This document shows, piece after piece, positions 1 to 7,617 of a stretch of DNA of 64,000 nt. Below the pieces are notes generated by a model. The model saw only the letters and a list, made by a program, of their open reading frames with translations. It did no database searches and had not been told where the DNA came from. Each line of letters starts with the position of its first letter. The first letter of the stretch is position 1. Made by a program: the position numbers and the translations under genes. This DNA is from Psychromonas sp. SA13A (GTDB taxonomy: Bacteria > Pseudomonadota > Gammaproteobacteria > Enterobacterales > Psychromonadaceae): contig NZ_WTKU01000018.1 of assembly GCF_011378715.1 (NCBI RefSeq), positions 1-64,000 on the forward strand, read 5' to 3'.

Positions 1-389
1 AGGTATTGAAATAACTGACCTCCACGTTTCTTATCAGACCAAATATAAAGATAAATCGTTTCATGGCTAATCCGCACTTTGTGTTCTTCTCGCAACCATC
101 CTGATATTTGCTCGGGACTCCATTCGAGTCGAATCTTTGAGTTAATTAATGCAATGAGGCTACTCGTCATTTTAATTGCTTTACGAGAATGTAATCGACG
201 ATGATGTGCAAACGATTGGGCTTGTTTAATGCGATATCCTCGCTTACCTGTATTACGAGAAAGCTCTCTACTGATAGTTGATTGACTAACTTTTAACTGT
301 TGCGCAATTTTATTTTGACTCAGACCTATTTTCTTTAAAGCATAAATCTGGCATCTTAGCCCATAGGTCAGTTGTTTATATGTTTTCAT
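1..389 (-). CDS. IS30-family transposase, N-terminal part, cut by window edge
   Basis: The minus-strand frame opens with an ATG at 389 and stays open to base 1. The N-terminus (KTYKQLTYGLRCQIYALKK, then LSQNKIAQQLKVSQSTISREL) is the helix-turn-helix DNA-binding region typical of IS30 transposases. It is followed by the conserved EWSPEQISGWL and HETIYLYIW segments. The DDE catalytic part lies beyond the left edge, so it cannot be judged intact. An inverted-repeat-like end lies outside it near 463-487. It borders the parDE pair and other accessory DNA. Confidence 0.88.
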   Translation of the reverse strand, partial: MKTYKQLTYGLRCQIYALKKIGLSQNKIAQQLKVSQSTISRELSRNTGKRGYRIKQAQSFAHHRRLHSRKAIKMTSSLIALINSKIRLEWSPEQISGWLREEHKVRISHETIYLYIWSDKKRGGQLFQY

Positions 390-407
390 TGTTGCATCTC
401 TTGCCGG

Positions 408-448
408 AGAAAAAGCGATAAGCATATATTCAGCTGACCGCTTTTTCT
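408..448. other. Hairpin in the leader of the IS30 transposase
   Basis: Arms AGAAAAAGCG (408-417) and CGCTTTTTCT (439-448) are perfect complements around a 21-nt loop. The hairpin lies between the putative IS end and the transposase start. Leader hairpins in insertion sequences can block read-through from outside promoters; that role is inferred here. Confidence 0.55.
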
Positions 449-462
449 ACTAATTCAAGTTA

Positions 463-487
463 TGCACTTATAATCTGAATCCAAGGA
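463..487. repeat. Probable IS30-family terminal inverted repeat
   Basis: This 25-bp stretch begins TGCACTTATAATCTGAAT and lies about 75 bp outside the transposase start, where the end of the element is expected. Very similar stretches occur alone at 19424-19447 and 62334-62357, which supports a mobile-element end. The partner end is outside the window, so the exact boundary and target duplication cannot be seen. Confidence 0.5.
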
Positions 488-569
488 TCTTATGAGAGTA
501 TGGTTATGTCAATTTTAATAAATCAATGCATTCTGTATTTTTCTGCTTAATTACGCTGTTAGGTTTTTA

Positions 570-866
570 TCAGAGTGCGCGGTTTACATCCATGCTTTTA
601 TGTAGGATTCGGACAATGAGTATTTGATTTACTTTGTGATTTTTGTAATAAATTACATGGTTTGCCTGGGGGTATTTACTATAGCCTTCTCTAATATAAT
701 CACAGTTGACTCCGATTTCAGGTTCATCTGCTAGTAATTGAAATGAGTAATCTAATATTTTTAAATAATCATTTCGTTGTGCTTGCCCCCATGTTAATTG
801 GGTGTATTTTGCAATTTTAATTAAATCTGATTTCGCTTTAGCTGAGAGTGCGAATTTATTCATCAA
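570..866 (-). CDS. parE: ParE/RelE-superfamily toxin
   Basis: This 98-aa protein has the ParE layout: N-terminal helices (LSAKAKSDLIKIAKYTQLTWG), a middle segment with EPEIGVNCDYIREGY, and a C-terminal strand pair ending VIYYKNHKVNQILIVRILHKSMD. Family members of this type poison DNA gyrase and are neutralised by ParD. Its ATG overlaps the end of the upstream antitoxin gene by 4 bases, the usual antitoxin-toxin order. It sits beside an IS30 end, as is common for accessory toxin-antitoxin modules. Whether the target is gyrase or ribosomal mRNA (RelE-like) is not shown by sequence alone. Confidence 0.88.
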   Translation of the reverse strand: MMNKFALSAKAKSDLIKIAKYTQLTWGQAQRNDYLKILDYSFQLLADEPEIGVNCDYIREGYSKYPQANHVIYYKNHKVNQILIVRILHKSMDVNRAL

Positions 867-1102
867 TGGCTATCTTTATCGAGTTCAGCAATTAATGAGT
901 CATAGCTATAATCAACGGTGCCACTTTGCTCACCCTGAACTAGCATATTACGCAAATTAAGTAGTTTTGCTTCTTCGTCTTCTAATGCTCGCAAGCCTGC
1001 TCTAAGTACTTCACTTGCCGAACCGTAGCGACCTGAATGAAGTTGTTGGCTTATAAACTGATCAAAATGATCACCTAAAGTAACGCTCGTATTTTTAGCC
1101 AT
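863..1102 (-). CDS. parD: ParD-type ribbon-helix-helix antitoxin
   Basis: This 79-aa protein begins MAKNTSVTLGDHFDQFISQQ, the N-terminal strand and first helix of a ParD/CopG ribbon-helix-helix domain. The segment GRYGSASEVLRAGLRALEDEE follows, which is diagnostic of ParD. The acidic C-terminus is the expected toxin-binding part. It is the first gene of the pair and overlaps parE. A good Shine-Dalgarno stretch (AAAAGG) lies just upstream on the minus strand. It probably represses its own operon, as family members do. Confidence 0.9.
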   Translation of the reverse strand: MAKNTSVTLGDHFDQFISQQLHSGRYGSASEVLRAGLRALEDEEAKLLNLRNMLVQGEQSGTVDYSYDSLIAELDKDSH

Positions 1103-1247
1103 AATTAAAACCTTTTAGTTAGTACCAATATATATTGGATTATGGTATAAAAAACATAACAAGGCAATTAAAGGGAACAAAAAAGTTGGCTTTTTTCGTG
1201 CCTCAACAAGTATAGCCAACCATTTTAGTCCGCTTAGTGCGGCGTTG

Positions 1248-1850
1248 GTGCGTCAAGCTAAGCTTGATGCGTCTTGCAGGGTGTAAGTCCCTGTCAGGTA
1301 AGGTTTAACCAACCACCTGTATCGAGTGTTGCGCCTTTGGCGGAGTCTGGGATTCGTGTATCACTTATCTGCGATTTATCGCTCCAGATGAACAAGAAAG
1401 GTGAAGCGTACACAGAGAATCATATAGGCCATAGGGGGGACGTGTCCCTGAAGTGCTGGTATCGCTCCGATAAATATTAGATCTGACTGACGAGGTTTGC
1501 AACGCCATCGAAGTCCAAGCAAAGCAATCGCAGTGGTGAGATTGTGGCGAGTCAGCGGAGTTTTCAAGCCGTGGCATGTATGTAGAGATGCATTGAGAAC
1601 TTGAGAGATCCAAAGGTATTCCACAAGGAAGGTGGTAGGGAAGTTGAGTGAAAAGCAAGGCAAACGAAGATCTTTTGGAAGTCAGATCAGCCCATAGTAG
1701 TCTGAGCAGGGGAAAGCCTTGTACATGGCGAAGGAGCTGACAGTTACCGTCGCTGACAGGGCGAAAACACTGTTGATAAGAATAAAGCTGACTGGATGAG
1801 CGTAGACGACCTATCTCACGAAACTCGAAATAATGAGAGCAAGTCTTGCG
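1248..1850 (+). mobile_element. Group II intron 5' portion, truncated remnant
   Basis: A GTGCG motif at 1248, the consensus 5' end of group II introns, opens a stem (GCGTCAAGCT pairing with AGCTTGATGC). The block GTCTTGCAGGGTGTAAGTCC and a long GC-richer structured stretch follow, typical of intron domains I-III. About 550 nt in, at 1796, a short frame (MSVDDLSHETRNNESKSC) looks like the start of the intron-encoded reverse transcriptase but stops after 22 codons. No reverse transcriptase body and no domain V hairpin are present, so this is a dead fragment. A hairpin (CCGC-TTAGT-GCGG, 1230-1242) lies just upstream in the 5' exon. The 5' end could instead be the GTGCG at 1237. Confidence 0.72.
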
Positions 1851-1870
1851 TTTTGCTTTTTTAATTCTTC

Positions 1871-1981
1871 TCCAAGCATCACTTGAGATACATACACTTT
1901 ATTATCATTGTATTTCTTATTATGTTCGACGTGCTTATTTGTGTTGTGGAGATAAATAAACGGGTCAATCATTTAAACATC
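1871..1981. repeat. Copy A of a ~110 bp dispersed repeat with a micro-ORF
   Basis: This stretch aligns with 3400-3511 at roughly three quarters identity by eye. On the minus strand it encodes most of a 53-codon frame, 1811-1972, starting MIDPFIYLHNTNKHVEHN. The copy at 3400-3511 encodes a related frame starting MIGLYIYLYNTHKYGEHK. The two visible indels between copies are 3 bases each, so the frame is kept. I do not recognise the peptide, and no convincing ribosome site precedes it here. Confidence 0.55.
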
Positions 1982-2268
1982 GCCGCCAACAAATGCTAGC
2001 TACCTATAATTTCTTTCCCCTATTTTTAGTTTAAATATATCTACGCACAGTACACGTGTTACTTCATATTTTTGCTGTGAATCGACATTTTCTATTTATA
2101 CATATGATTCAGGTTTTATTCTGCTTGTTAACTTCTTGATTAGTTAATCAAAATTGCTATTGTGAGGTCAAATTAAAACAGATTAGATTGCTTTATTTAT
2201 CCATTGTAAACATGGATTCTTCTGCCTAATAATCTGTTTTCTGTTCGAGCTAATATGGGGTGTTGCTA
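1982..2268. other. AT-rich intergenic region
   Basis: No open frame, RNA gene or strong hairpin was seen. The stretch separates copy A of the repeat from the small membrane-protein gene and presumably holds that gene's promoter. The only clear element is a purine-rich ATGGGG at 2255-2260, a likely ribosome site for the next gene. Confidence 0.4.
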
Positions 2269-2520
2269 GTGAAGGTCTTTACAATTTCATTTGTTTTTTC
2301 AGTTATGACGTTATTTTTATTGATGGTTTTGGATGGTGAACTATCAAACTTATATTGTGTTTGGCCGCTTAAAATCATTGAAGCGACAGGTGTATTGGGC
2401 AACAACGCTCCAACTTTTTATTATGATTGGTATGAGTTCTCTATGGCATTCTCTTTGCTCTTACAAAGTGCTTTCATATATATGATCACATCAAGGCTCA
2501 TGCGCAAAAAAAATATGTAA
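2269..2520 (+). CDS. Small two-helix membrane protein, unknown function
   Basis: The frame starts at a GTG (2269) about 8 nt after ATGGGG. An in-frame GTG at 2260 is possible but would overlap that site. The 83-aa product starts MKVFTISFVFSVMTLFLLMV, a hydrophobic helix, followed by a polar loop with Cys and Trp. A second hydrophobic segment (AFSLLLQSAFIYMITS) and a basic tail (RLMRKKNM) complete it. I do not recognise a family. The topology suggests a small inner-membrane protein. It lies alone in accessory DNA. Confidence 0.5.
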   Translation: MKVFTISFVFSVMTLFLLMVLDGELSNLYCVWPLKIIEATGVLGNNAPTFYYDWYEFSMAFSLLLQSAFIYMITSRLMRKKNM

Positions 2521-2610
2521 ACGGAACTCAGCATTAACCTTTATTTTTAAATATTTTGCTGAGAGTAGCGGGGTAGGTTGGTTTTGCTTCGTTACTGGTT
2601 TTACTTATTG

Positions 2611-2718
2611 TTTTGCTCCCTATTTTGCTCCCTATTTTACTGCCGATCATTGGCTTTAAAAAGTTTATGGCTGTCTAATTCTCGATTTTCTAATGCTCGA
2701 TTTCTAATTCTCGATTTA
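2611..2718. repeat. Two short imperfect tandem repeats
   Basis: The unit TTTTGCTCCCTA occurs twice in a row at 2611-2635. At 2674-2718 a unit like TTCTAATTCTCGATT occurs three times with one base change. The frame running through this stretch (2578-2778) is low complexity, starts with TTG and has no ribosome site, so I do not call it a gene. The rest of 2521-2990 shows no other feature apart from the ribosome site of the next gene. Confidence 0.55.
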
Positions 2719-2990
2719 AAATTAGGTTCGTATTTGCTGATCGTGGATATATTTAGAAAATTAGATTTTAAATTGTAGAACTATTTTTCCATAATGATTG
2801 GAGAGTTAAATCATTTTCTTTTCTAAGATAATATTTATCATATGTCGATTGACGTAATAGTCCCAGGTTCGCAGGTTAATACCTTATCTATAAGGTCAAA
2901 TAGCGATAAGGCCAAACTTTTACGGTTCCAGCCTTCATTAATTAATTAGAAGGCTCATCTAAATTTTCAACATATTCAAGGAATTGAAAC

Positions 2991-3290
2991 ATGACAGCTT
3001 ATTTTGTTATTACTTACGATATCGCCGACTCTGTACAATATGCGCAATATAATCCTGGTTCAAACCATATAACCGGGAGTACTGTCGCTAAACATGGCGG
3101 TGAGATTATTGTTGCAAGTAATGATGCGCTTAGATTACATGGAGCTGAGACTGCAATGAAAGTAATTATACAGTTCCCAAGTCGTGAAGCAGCGCTAGCA
3201 TGGGACAACGATGCTGATTATGCGAAGGCAAAAGCGATACGTTTAGCTTCAACAAAAAATATAAATGCGTTTATTGTTGATAAGCTTTAA
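2991..3290 (+). CDS. DUF1330 family protein
   Basis: This 99-aa protein begins MTAYFVITYDIADSVQYAQY, has a central AKHGGEIIVASNDALRLHG and ends ALAWDNDADYAKAKAIRLAS. That is the DUF1330 pattern: a small dimeric alpha/beta barrel related to EthD and antibiotic-monooxygenase folds. The catalytic role is unknown. The start is supported by AAGGAATTG about 6 nt upstream of the ATG. An AT-rich inverted repeat overlapping its stop codon (3289-3312) could end transcription. It stands alone between accessory genes. Confidence 0.82.
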   Translation: MTAYFVITYDIADSVQYAQYNPGSNHITGSTVAKHGGEIIVASNDALRLHGAETAMKVIIQFPSREAALAWDNDADYAKAKAIRLASTKNINAFIVDKL

Positions 3291-3399
3291 TTATTAAAAA
3301 TGATTAATAATTACAGAAAAACACAACAAAATATTATGTGTTAATAGAAATTAGCGGCTAATTGCCGACCTCCTTTCATTTTCATGTAATCACGATAGT

Positions 3400-3511
3400 C
3401 CTAAGCGTTACTTGATGATGCAATTTATTGTCATTGTGTTTTTCACTTTTGTGTTCGCCGTACTTATGTGTGTTGTAAAGATAAATATATAGGCCGATCA
3501 TTTGAGCATCC
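3400..3511. repeat. Copy B of a ~110 bp dispersed repeat with a micro-ORF
   Basis: This is the partner of 1871-1981, in the same orientation. Its minus-strand frame, 3382-3501, has 39 codons (MIGLYIYLYNTHKYGEHK, then HNDNK) and aligns with the micro-ORF of copy A. An AGGA lies about 10 nt before the ATG. The two copies bracket about 1.4 kb that holds the small membrane protein and the DUF1330 gene. Confidence 0.55.
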
Positions 3512-4143
3512 TATTTAATGGACGGTTGAGTGCATTCATCAACTCGCGCCTATATTCAGCATTAATATTAGTGCATACGCGACCATGGCGAACCATTATC
3601 ACTCGCGAGTAGTTTTGGTAAGTACTACCAAGATGCAGGGGGCGTTAAAATAATTATCATGTTTTGAGTATACTGGTAAGTGTTGTAACGCCAGTAAAAA
3701 TAAGTTTCGATGAAATATGCACTAGTTCCTTGAGCATTATCTATCTAAACATTGGTTGTCCTAAATACTTAGTGATAACTAAAACTTCTTTTCAGTTAAA
3801 ATTCACGATGTATTACCTTAAGCAGTACTTTTATATATCCAAACGATAATTTACTCTATTTCCTGATTTACATTTCAATCGGTGCTCTATTTTACTTTCG
3901 ATTTCTTTAAATTTATTGCTGTCCAAAAGTGCTTTTTATAATGATTAGATTAGAAAAAGTTACAGTGCCTAAGATGGATGTTATGGCAATAGAGTGTCGA
4001 ATTATTTTACATTTTGTTTTTTTTATCTTTTTTATTTCACTTAAGTACTTGATAGTAATGTGTTGATTGTTTTGGCTTGATATTTGCTAGTTTCCTCGTT
4101 CTTAGGTCTTAAATGACCTCTAAAAATAAAAAAAGGATGTTTT
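3512..4143. other. Intergenic region upstream of the PEP-CTERM protein gene
   Basis: The stretch is AT-rich. An open frame at 3664-3849 has no ribosome site and no recognisable similarity, so it is not called a gene. The last bases (AAAAAAAGGATG, 4128-4139) give a strong ribosome site for the next gene. No RNA gene was recognised. Confidence 0.4.
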
Positions 4144-4887
4144 ATGAAATTAATTAATGTGATTGCATCAGGGCTAATGTTTTCTGCTAGTGTTGCTTAT
4201 GCTGGTGCTATAGATCTCAATACTTGGAATCAATCAGGTAATAGTTCAAATGGAAATTGGAATGTTGCTGCTGACGGTACTTCTGTTTTACAAACTATTA
4301 ACGGTAATCCTACTTTCTTTATAAGTAATGATTCTTTTATCAATAATCAATTTACAGGGACATTTGGCGTTGAAACGACATCTGACGATGACTTTATAGG
4401 GTTTGTTTTTGGTTATAACGGTCTAGATGACTTTTACCTTTTTGATTGGAAACAAAGTGAACAAAATTATTTAGGTAACACTGGTTCAGAAGGATTCACC
4501 TTATCAAAAATATCGGCTGGTGCGGATGTGAATTCTTTAAATGCTTTATGGGGTCATACTGGTAATGGTATCGACGTTCTTGATACTGATTATGGCAATG
4601 ATCGCGGTTGGATTGATAATACAACGTATGACTTTACTTTAAACTATACTGATACCTCGATAGATATTTTTATTAATGGCGGCACATTTAGTGATGAAAA
4701 TATATTCAGTCTTGCAGGTTTAAATAATGATTCTGGGAACTTTGGTTTCTTTAACTCATCTCAATCTCAAGTCAGATATACAGGATTTAAAGAAGAAGCA
4801 ACATCGGTTCCTGAATCATCTACTCTAACTATCTTTGCATTAGCTATCGCAGGGCTATTTTGGCGTCGTAAAATCACCAATAAATAA
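4144..4887 (+). CDS. Exported PEP-CTERM-like protein with thrombospondin-C-like domain
   Basis: This 247-aa protein has a signal peptide (MKLINVIASGLMFSASVAYA, cleavage near residue 20). From about residue 50 to 215 lies a lectin-like beta-sandwich with SDDDFIGFVFGYN and FYLFDWKQSEQNY, closely resembling the calcium-binding C-terminal domain of thrombospondins. The C-terminus (VPESSTLTIFALAIAGLFWRRK) is a PEP-CTERM sorting signal in which PEP reads PES: motif, hydrophobic helix, arginine cluster. Such proteins are processed by an exosortase and are often linked to exopolysaccharide. No exosortase is present in this window. The ribosome site AAAAAGGATG supports the start. Confidence 0.8.
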   Translation: MKLINVIASGLMFSASVAYAGAIDLNTWNQSGNSSNGNWNVAADGTSVLQTINGNPTFFISNDSFINNQFTGTFGVETTSDDDFIGFVFGYNGLDDFYLFDWKQSEQNYLGNTGSEGFTLSKISAGADVNSLNALWGHTGNGIDVLDTDYGNDRGWIDNTTYDFTLNYTDTSIDIFINGGTFSDENIFSLAGLNNDSGNFGFFNSSQSQVRYTGFKEEATSVPESSTLTIFALAIAGLFWRRKITNK

Positions 4888-4931
4888 CTATCGTAGTAAA
4901 TGGCGGCTCATAGAATAGAGCCTGATCATAA

Positions 4932-4974
4932 AAAATGAGCAGTTGATGACCTATCGTAATCCTCAGCTCATTTT
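4932..4974 (+). terminator. Possible terminator after the PEP-CTERM gene
   Basis: Arms AAAATGAGC (4932-4940) and GCTCATTTT (4966-4974) are perfect complements separated by a 25-nt loop, about 45 bases after the stop codon. The run of T in the 3' arm fits a weak intrinsic terminator. The large loop lowers confidence. Confidence 0.4.
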
Positions 4975-5560
4975 ACATTAACGCCATCACTGATCTAGGA
5001 TCCCCAAGCTCCTTTTTAATTAGCTGTTTTTTCTCTAATTCACGAAATATTTGATTTGTAATCACAGATGAAACGACTAATAAATTGATATATTCACTTT
5101 TAAGGAAGATTCCTATTAAGTCGAGTGTAATGAAATATAAACGCGAGATATTAAAAAGCTTATGGCAGCTAAAAATTATTTGCTTACATTAGTCATACAA
5201 AGTTAGGTGCTCCATTGGCGGTGAATATTTAGTTGAGGTGCTCAAAGAATGGATCGTATTCGCTTAATGTATCAATAATTTTAGTCTATCTGGATATTTT
5301 ATTTCTTTTAGATACAATGGCTTAATTGGTTTGTCGGACTCATTAACTTTAAGTAAGCGTTACAATTGATGCAACGTTAGCCATATGAATTTTTGTTGAT
5401 TCTGTCAATCGATGACTTTTTATTTTGCTGTAAAAGAGCACTGAACATTAAAAATATAAAAACTGCCGTATTATTAATATTGCGCTTTACGCGATTTTAA
5501 AGGACACTATCACAAAGCCCTTACAGGCACTATTTTAATAAGATAAGGAACCAACTATAT
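4975..5560. other. Intergenic region with no recognised gene
   Basis: The stretch is AT-rich with stops in all frames. I saw no RNA gene or repeat. It ends with AAGGAACC (5547-5554), the likely ribosome site of the next small gene. Confidence 0.4.
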
Positions 5561-5755
5561 ATGTCGGGTTTAAACAACCAAGATAGCAATCCAAACAGTG
5601 ATAAAAATCAACTTAAAGCATTGCTAGAACAGCCTATTGAAGATTTACCTCTCATTTCACTTTACCGTATTAGATACCTAGCGACTGAATTGTCTATGGA
5701 ATCTGTGGTTACCCATGCTCAACAGATCATTGATAAACGTAAAAATGCGATGTAA
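5561..5755 (+). CDS. Small hypothetical protein (64 aa)
   Basis: The frame starts at an ATG preceded by AAGGAACC about 7 nt upstream. The N-terminal third is polar and Asn/Asp-rich (GLNNQDSNPNSDKNQ). The rest looks helical and cytoplasmic (LKALLEQPIEDLPLISLYR, then ATELSMESVVTHAQQIID). It has no signal peptide, membrane segment or cysteine. I do not recognise a family. It stands alone, with long non-coding flanks on both sides. Confidence 0.55.
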   Translation: MSGLNNQDSNPNSDKNQLKALLEQPIEDLPLISLYRIRYLATELSMESVVTHAQQIIDKRKNAM

Positions 5756-6035
5756 TTAGTTTTTATTGACTGAATTAAGACCACTAATCATTAGCCGGCA
5801 TTAATCTCAATCAATAACCATAATCAACCTACCTTTTAGTGAAATAGTTTTATAAACTCAGAGGTAGTTTGTTATGACGCAGTCTAGGTATTACAGTCTA
5901 GCCGCATATAAATCGTATTATCATTGAAAAATAATGGGAACACATGAATTATTGTGACCCCATTAATCATCTATTTCTAAACTCAACTAGCCTGTCTCTA
6001 AGCTATATCTAATCTAAGCTATATAGTTTTATTAT
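5756..6035. other. Intergenic region with a short direct repeat
   Basis: No gene is visible. A direct repeat (CTAAGCTATAT at 5999-6009 and 6015-6025) lies just past the end of the minus-strand HAD gene. It does not form an obvious hairpin. Confidence 0.35.
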
Positions 6036-6818
6036 TTAATAAACGTCTTCAATTAATTCTGCAACACTGTTATATGATTTTACAGAGGCTGCTTTCACAT
6101 CATCTCTTGCATTATTTACCGTATAACCCTTGTATCTTTCTATCATCGGAATGTCGTTTAAATCATCCCCTATAACAGATACAAACTGCTCATCTATACC
6201 GGCATGCTCTATGAGAACAGCAACTCCGGTGGCTTTACTGATACCTTTAGGCACTATGTTTATGTAATTTAAATTAAGAAAAACTTCTACTTGGTTTTCA
6301 TATTTGAGTAGGATTTCTTTTTTGAGTTGTTCTGCCTGTTCAAAATTATCATTTAAACAACCAATTAATAGCACATCGTCATCTAGCGCAGCTTGCATGG
6401 TTTTTGTATATATTGTTGAATTTCTATCGAATATTTCTTTGGACACTGCGTTGGTGAGGCTGGCACTTTTATGCGTCATATTGAAACCATCAAAGCCATT
6501 GGAGATGTTAATTTCATCGCCCATTTTTTCTCTTAACATCGCCACTAAATCTCTGGCTAATGTATTTTCTAAAGGTTGCTTAAACAATACATTGTTGTCT
6601 ATATCAACAACAAATGAGCCATTCAGAGAAACAATGTAGTCATACTCTATATTTCTCATTCTTTTTTCGTTGAGCATACTCGCAACATCTCGACCTGTAC
6701 TAATAGCAAAAATATTGCCTTTATTTCGCCACTTAGCTACCGCATTCATGTTGGTTTCTAAATCTTGTTGATCGTGTCGATGGAAGGTTTTATCGTAATC
6801 TGAAGCCACTAATTTCAT
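6036..6818 (-). CDS. HAD-superfamily (Cof/IIB type) sugar-phosphatase-like hydrolase
   Basis: This 260-aa protein carries the four HAD motifs. Motif I is SDYDKT near residue 6, with the nucleophile Asp. Motif II is STGR near 40, motif III a Lys in PKGISKATG near 190, and motif IV GDDLNDIPM near 217. The cap between motifs II and III is the C2B type. Family members dephosphorylate sugar phosphates or small phosphorylated metabolites; the substrate cannot be told from sequence. The start MKLVASDYDKT matches the family, with motif I close to the N-terminus, and an AAAGGG lies just upstream. It stands alone. Confidence 0.85.
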   Translation of the reverse strand: MKLVASDYDKTFHRHDQQDLETNMNAVAKWRNKGNIFAISTGRDVASMLNEKRMRNIEYDYIVSLNGSFVVDIDNNVLFKQPLENTLARDLVAMLREKMGDEINISNGFDGFNMTHKSASLTNAVSKEIFDRNSTIYTKTMQAALDDDVLLIGCLNDNFEQAEQLKKEILLKYENQVEVFLNLNYINIVPKGISKATGVAVLIEHAGIDEQFVSVIGDDLNDIPMIERYKGYTVNNARDDVKAASVKSYNSVAELIEDVY

Positions 6819-7219
6819 GGAATTTAACCCTTTTTTATTTTATAAGTTGATCATGACATATACCTATATTACTTCATAATGCTTTGTCAGGCACGCGCTC
6901 AGATATCAGAACAATATGTGGTAATGATTTCCCTTTGTGATTATTGCAACACTGAATCGGTATTTACGTAGGTGCCTCGTAGAACAAATAAAATAACCAT
7001 AAAAGAATGGGGCCTTTTAATCATTTTAGCGATAGAAGCGCCAGAAGTTAATCTTTCTAAAGTTAAATTGTATGCCTACCATTTGTCACTAATTTTCCTT
7101 GTTGGCTTCGCACTTTGAAGTCTCATGGGTATATACCCATGAGTAATCAATATGCTTTGTTTAATCTTTACTCATTTTTTTTAAAAAAATTAAAATTTGT
7201 CGATATTTATAAAAAGTAC
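6819..7219. other. Intergenic region with a perfect 22-bp palindrome
   Basis: No gene is visible. Bases 7122-7143 (CTCATGGGTATA and its mirror complement) form a perfect 22-bp palindrome about 120 bp before tRNA-Ser. It has no loop, so it looks more like a dimeric regulator site or cruciform than a terminator. An apparent frame at 7115-7315 runs into the tRNA and is not a gene. Confidence 0.5.
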
Positions 7220-7247
7220 TTGGTTTTTATCTCAATTTCTATACTAT
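7220..7247 (+). promoter_or_regulatory. Likely promoter of tRNA-Ser
   Basis: TTGGTT (7220-7225) and TACTAT (7242-7247) are spaced by 16 bp. They are followed by a GC-containing discriminator (ACGCC) and lie about 15 bp before the mature tRNA. A GC-rich discriminator is usual for stable-RNA promoters under stringent control. The -10 could alternatively be read as TATACT two bases upstream. Confidence 0.5.
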
Positions 7248-7261
7248 ACGCCTCGTTCTGC

Positions 7262-7352
7262 GGAGGGGTGGCAGAGCGGCTGAATGCACTGGTCTTGAAA
7301 ACCAGCGAGGGTTAATAGCTCTCCGAGAGTTCAAATCTCTCCTCCTCCGCCA
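7262..7352 (+). tRNA. tRNA-Ser (anticodon TGA)
   Basis: The 91-nt gene folds as a class II tRNA. The acceptor 5' arm GGAGGGG pairs with CTCCTCC. The D-arm contains GGCAGAGCGGC, and the anticodon stem-loop is CTGGTCTTGAAAACCAG with anticodon TGA. A long variable arm follows (GCGAGGGTTAATAGCTCTC), then the T-arm GAGTTCAAATCTC. The discriminator is G and CCA is encoded. It reads UCN serine codons. A promoter precedes it and a strong terminator follows. Confidence 0.96.
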
Positions 7353-7358
7353 CATTAA

Positions 7359-7393
7359 GAAAAAGGCTTCTCATTGAGAAGCCTTTTTCGTTT
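7359..7393 (+). terminator. Intrinsic terminator of tRNA-Ser
   Basis: The stem GAAAAAGGCTTCTC (7359-7372) pairs with GAGAAGCCTTTTTC (7376-7389) across a 3-nt loop and ends in a T-rich tract. It is a textbook rho-independent terminator just after the CCA end. Confidence 0.9.
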
Positions 7394-7617
7394 CTGCTTA
7401 TAGCAATACTATCCAATACCACTCAATAGCTGATTATTTTATTACTTAAAACATATCAATTCTGCTTTAAAAATCATGAAAATAGTCTATTTGAATGAAT
7501 GCATAATGAAGCCTCTTTTACTCCTCCTCACATTGATTTAGCGAATTAAAAATTAAGTCGTTTTATGGTGGTATTTACATTTTGATTGGGCTATTTCTAG
7601 AATACTCAATTTTGAGT

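Noticed and set aside
1197-1255. Integron attC-like site before the group II intron
   Set aside because: The GCCTCAAC and GTTGGTGC ends only partly match the attC core consensus. No integrase or cassette array is visible, so I keep it only as a hairpin exon.
1274-1663. Open reading frames on both strands within 1274-1663
   Set aside because: They lie inside structured group II intron RNA and show no protein pattern.
2578-2778. 66-codon frame with TTG start
   Set aside because: Low complexity made of tandem repeats, no ribosome site, no recognisable protein.
3664-3849. 61-codon frame
   Set aside because: No ribosome site or family resemblance, in AT-rich spacer.
7115-7315. 66-codon frame overlapping tRNA-Ser
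   Set aside because: It runs through the tRNA promoter and the tRNA gene itself.
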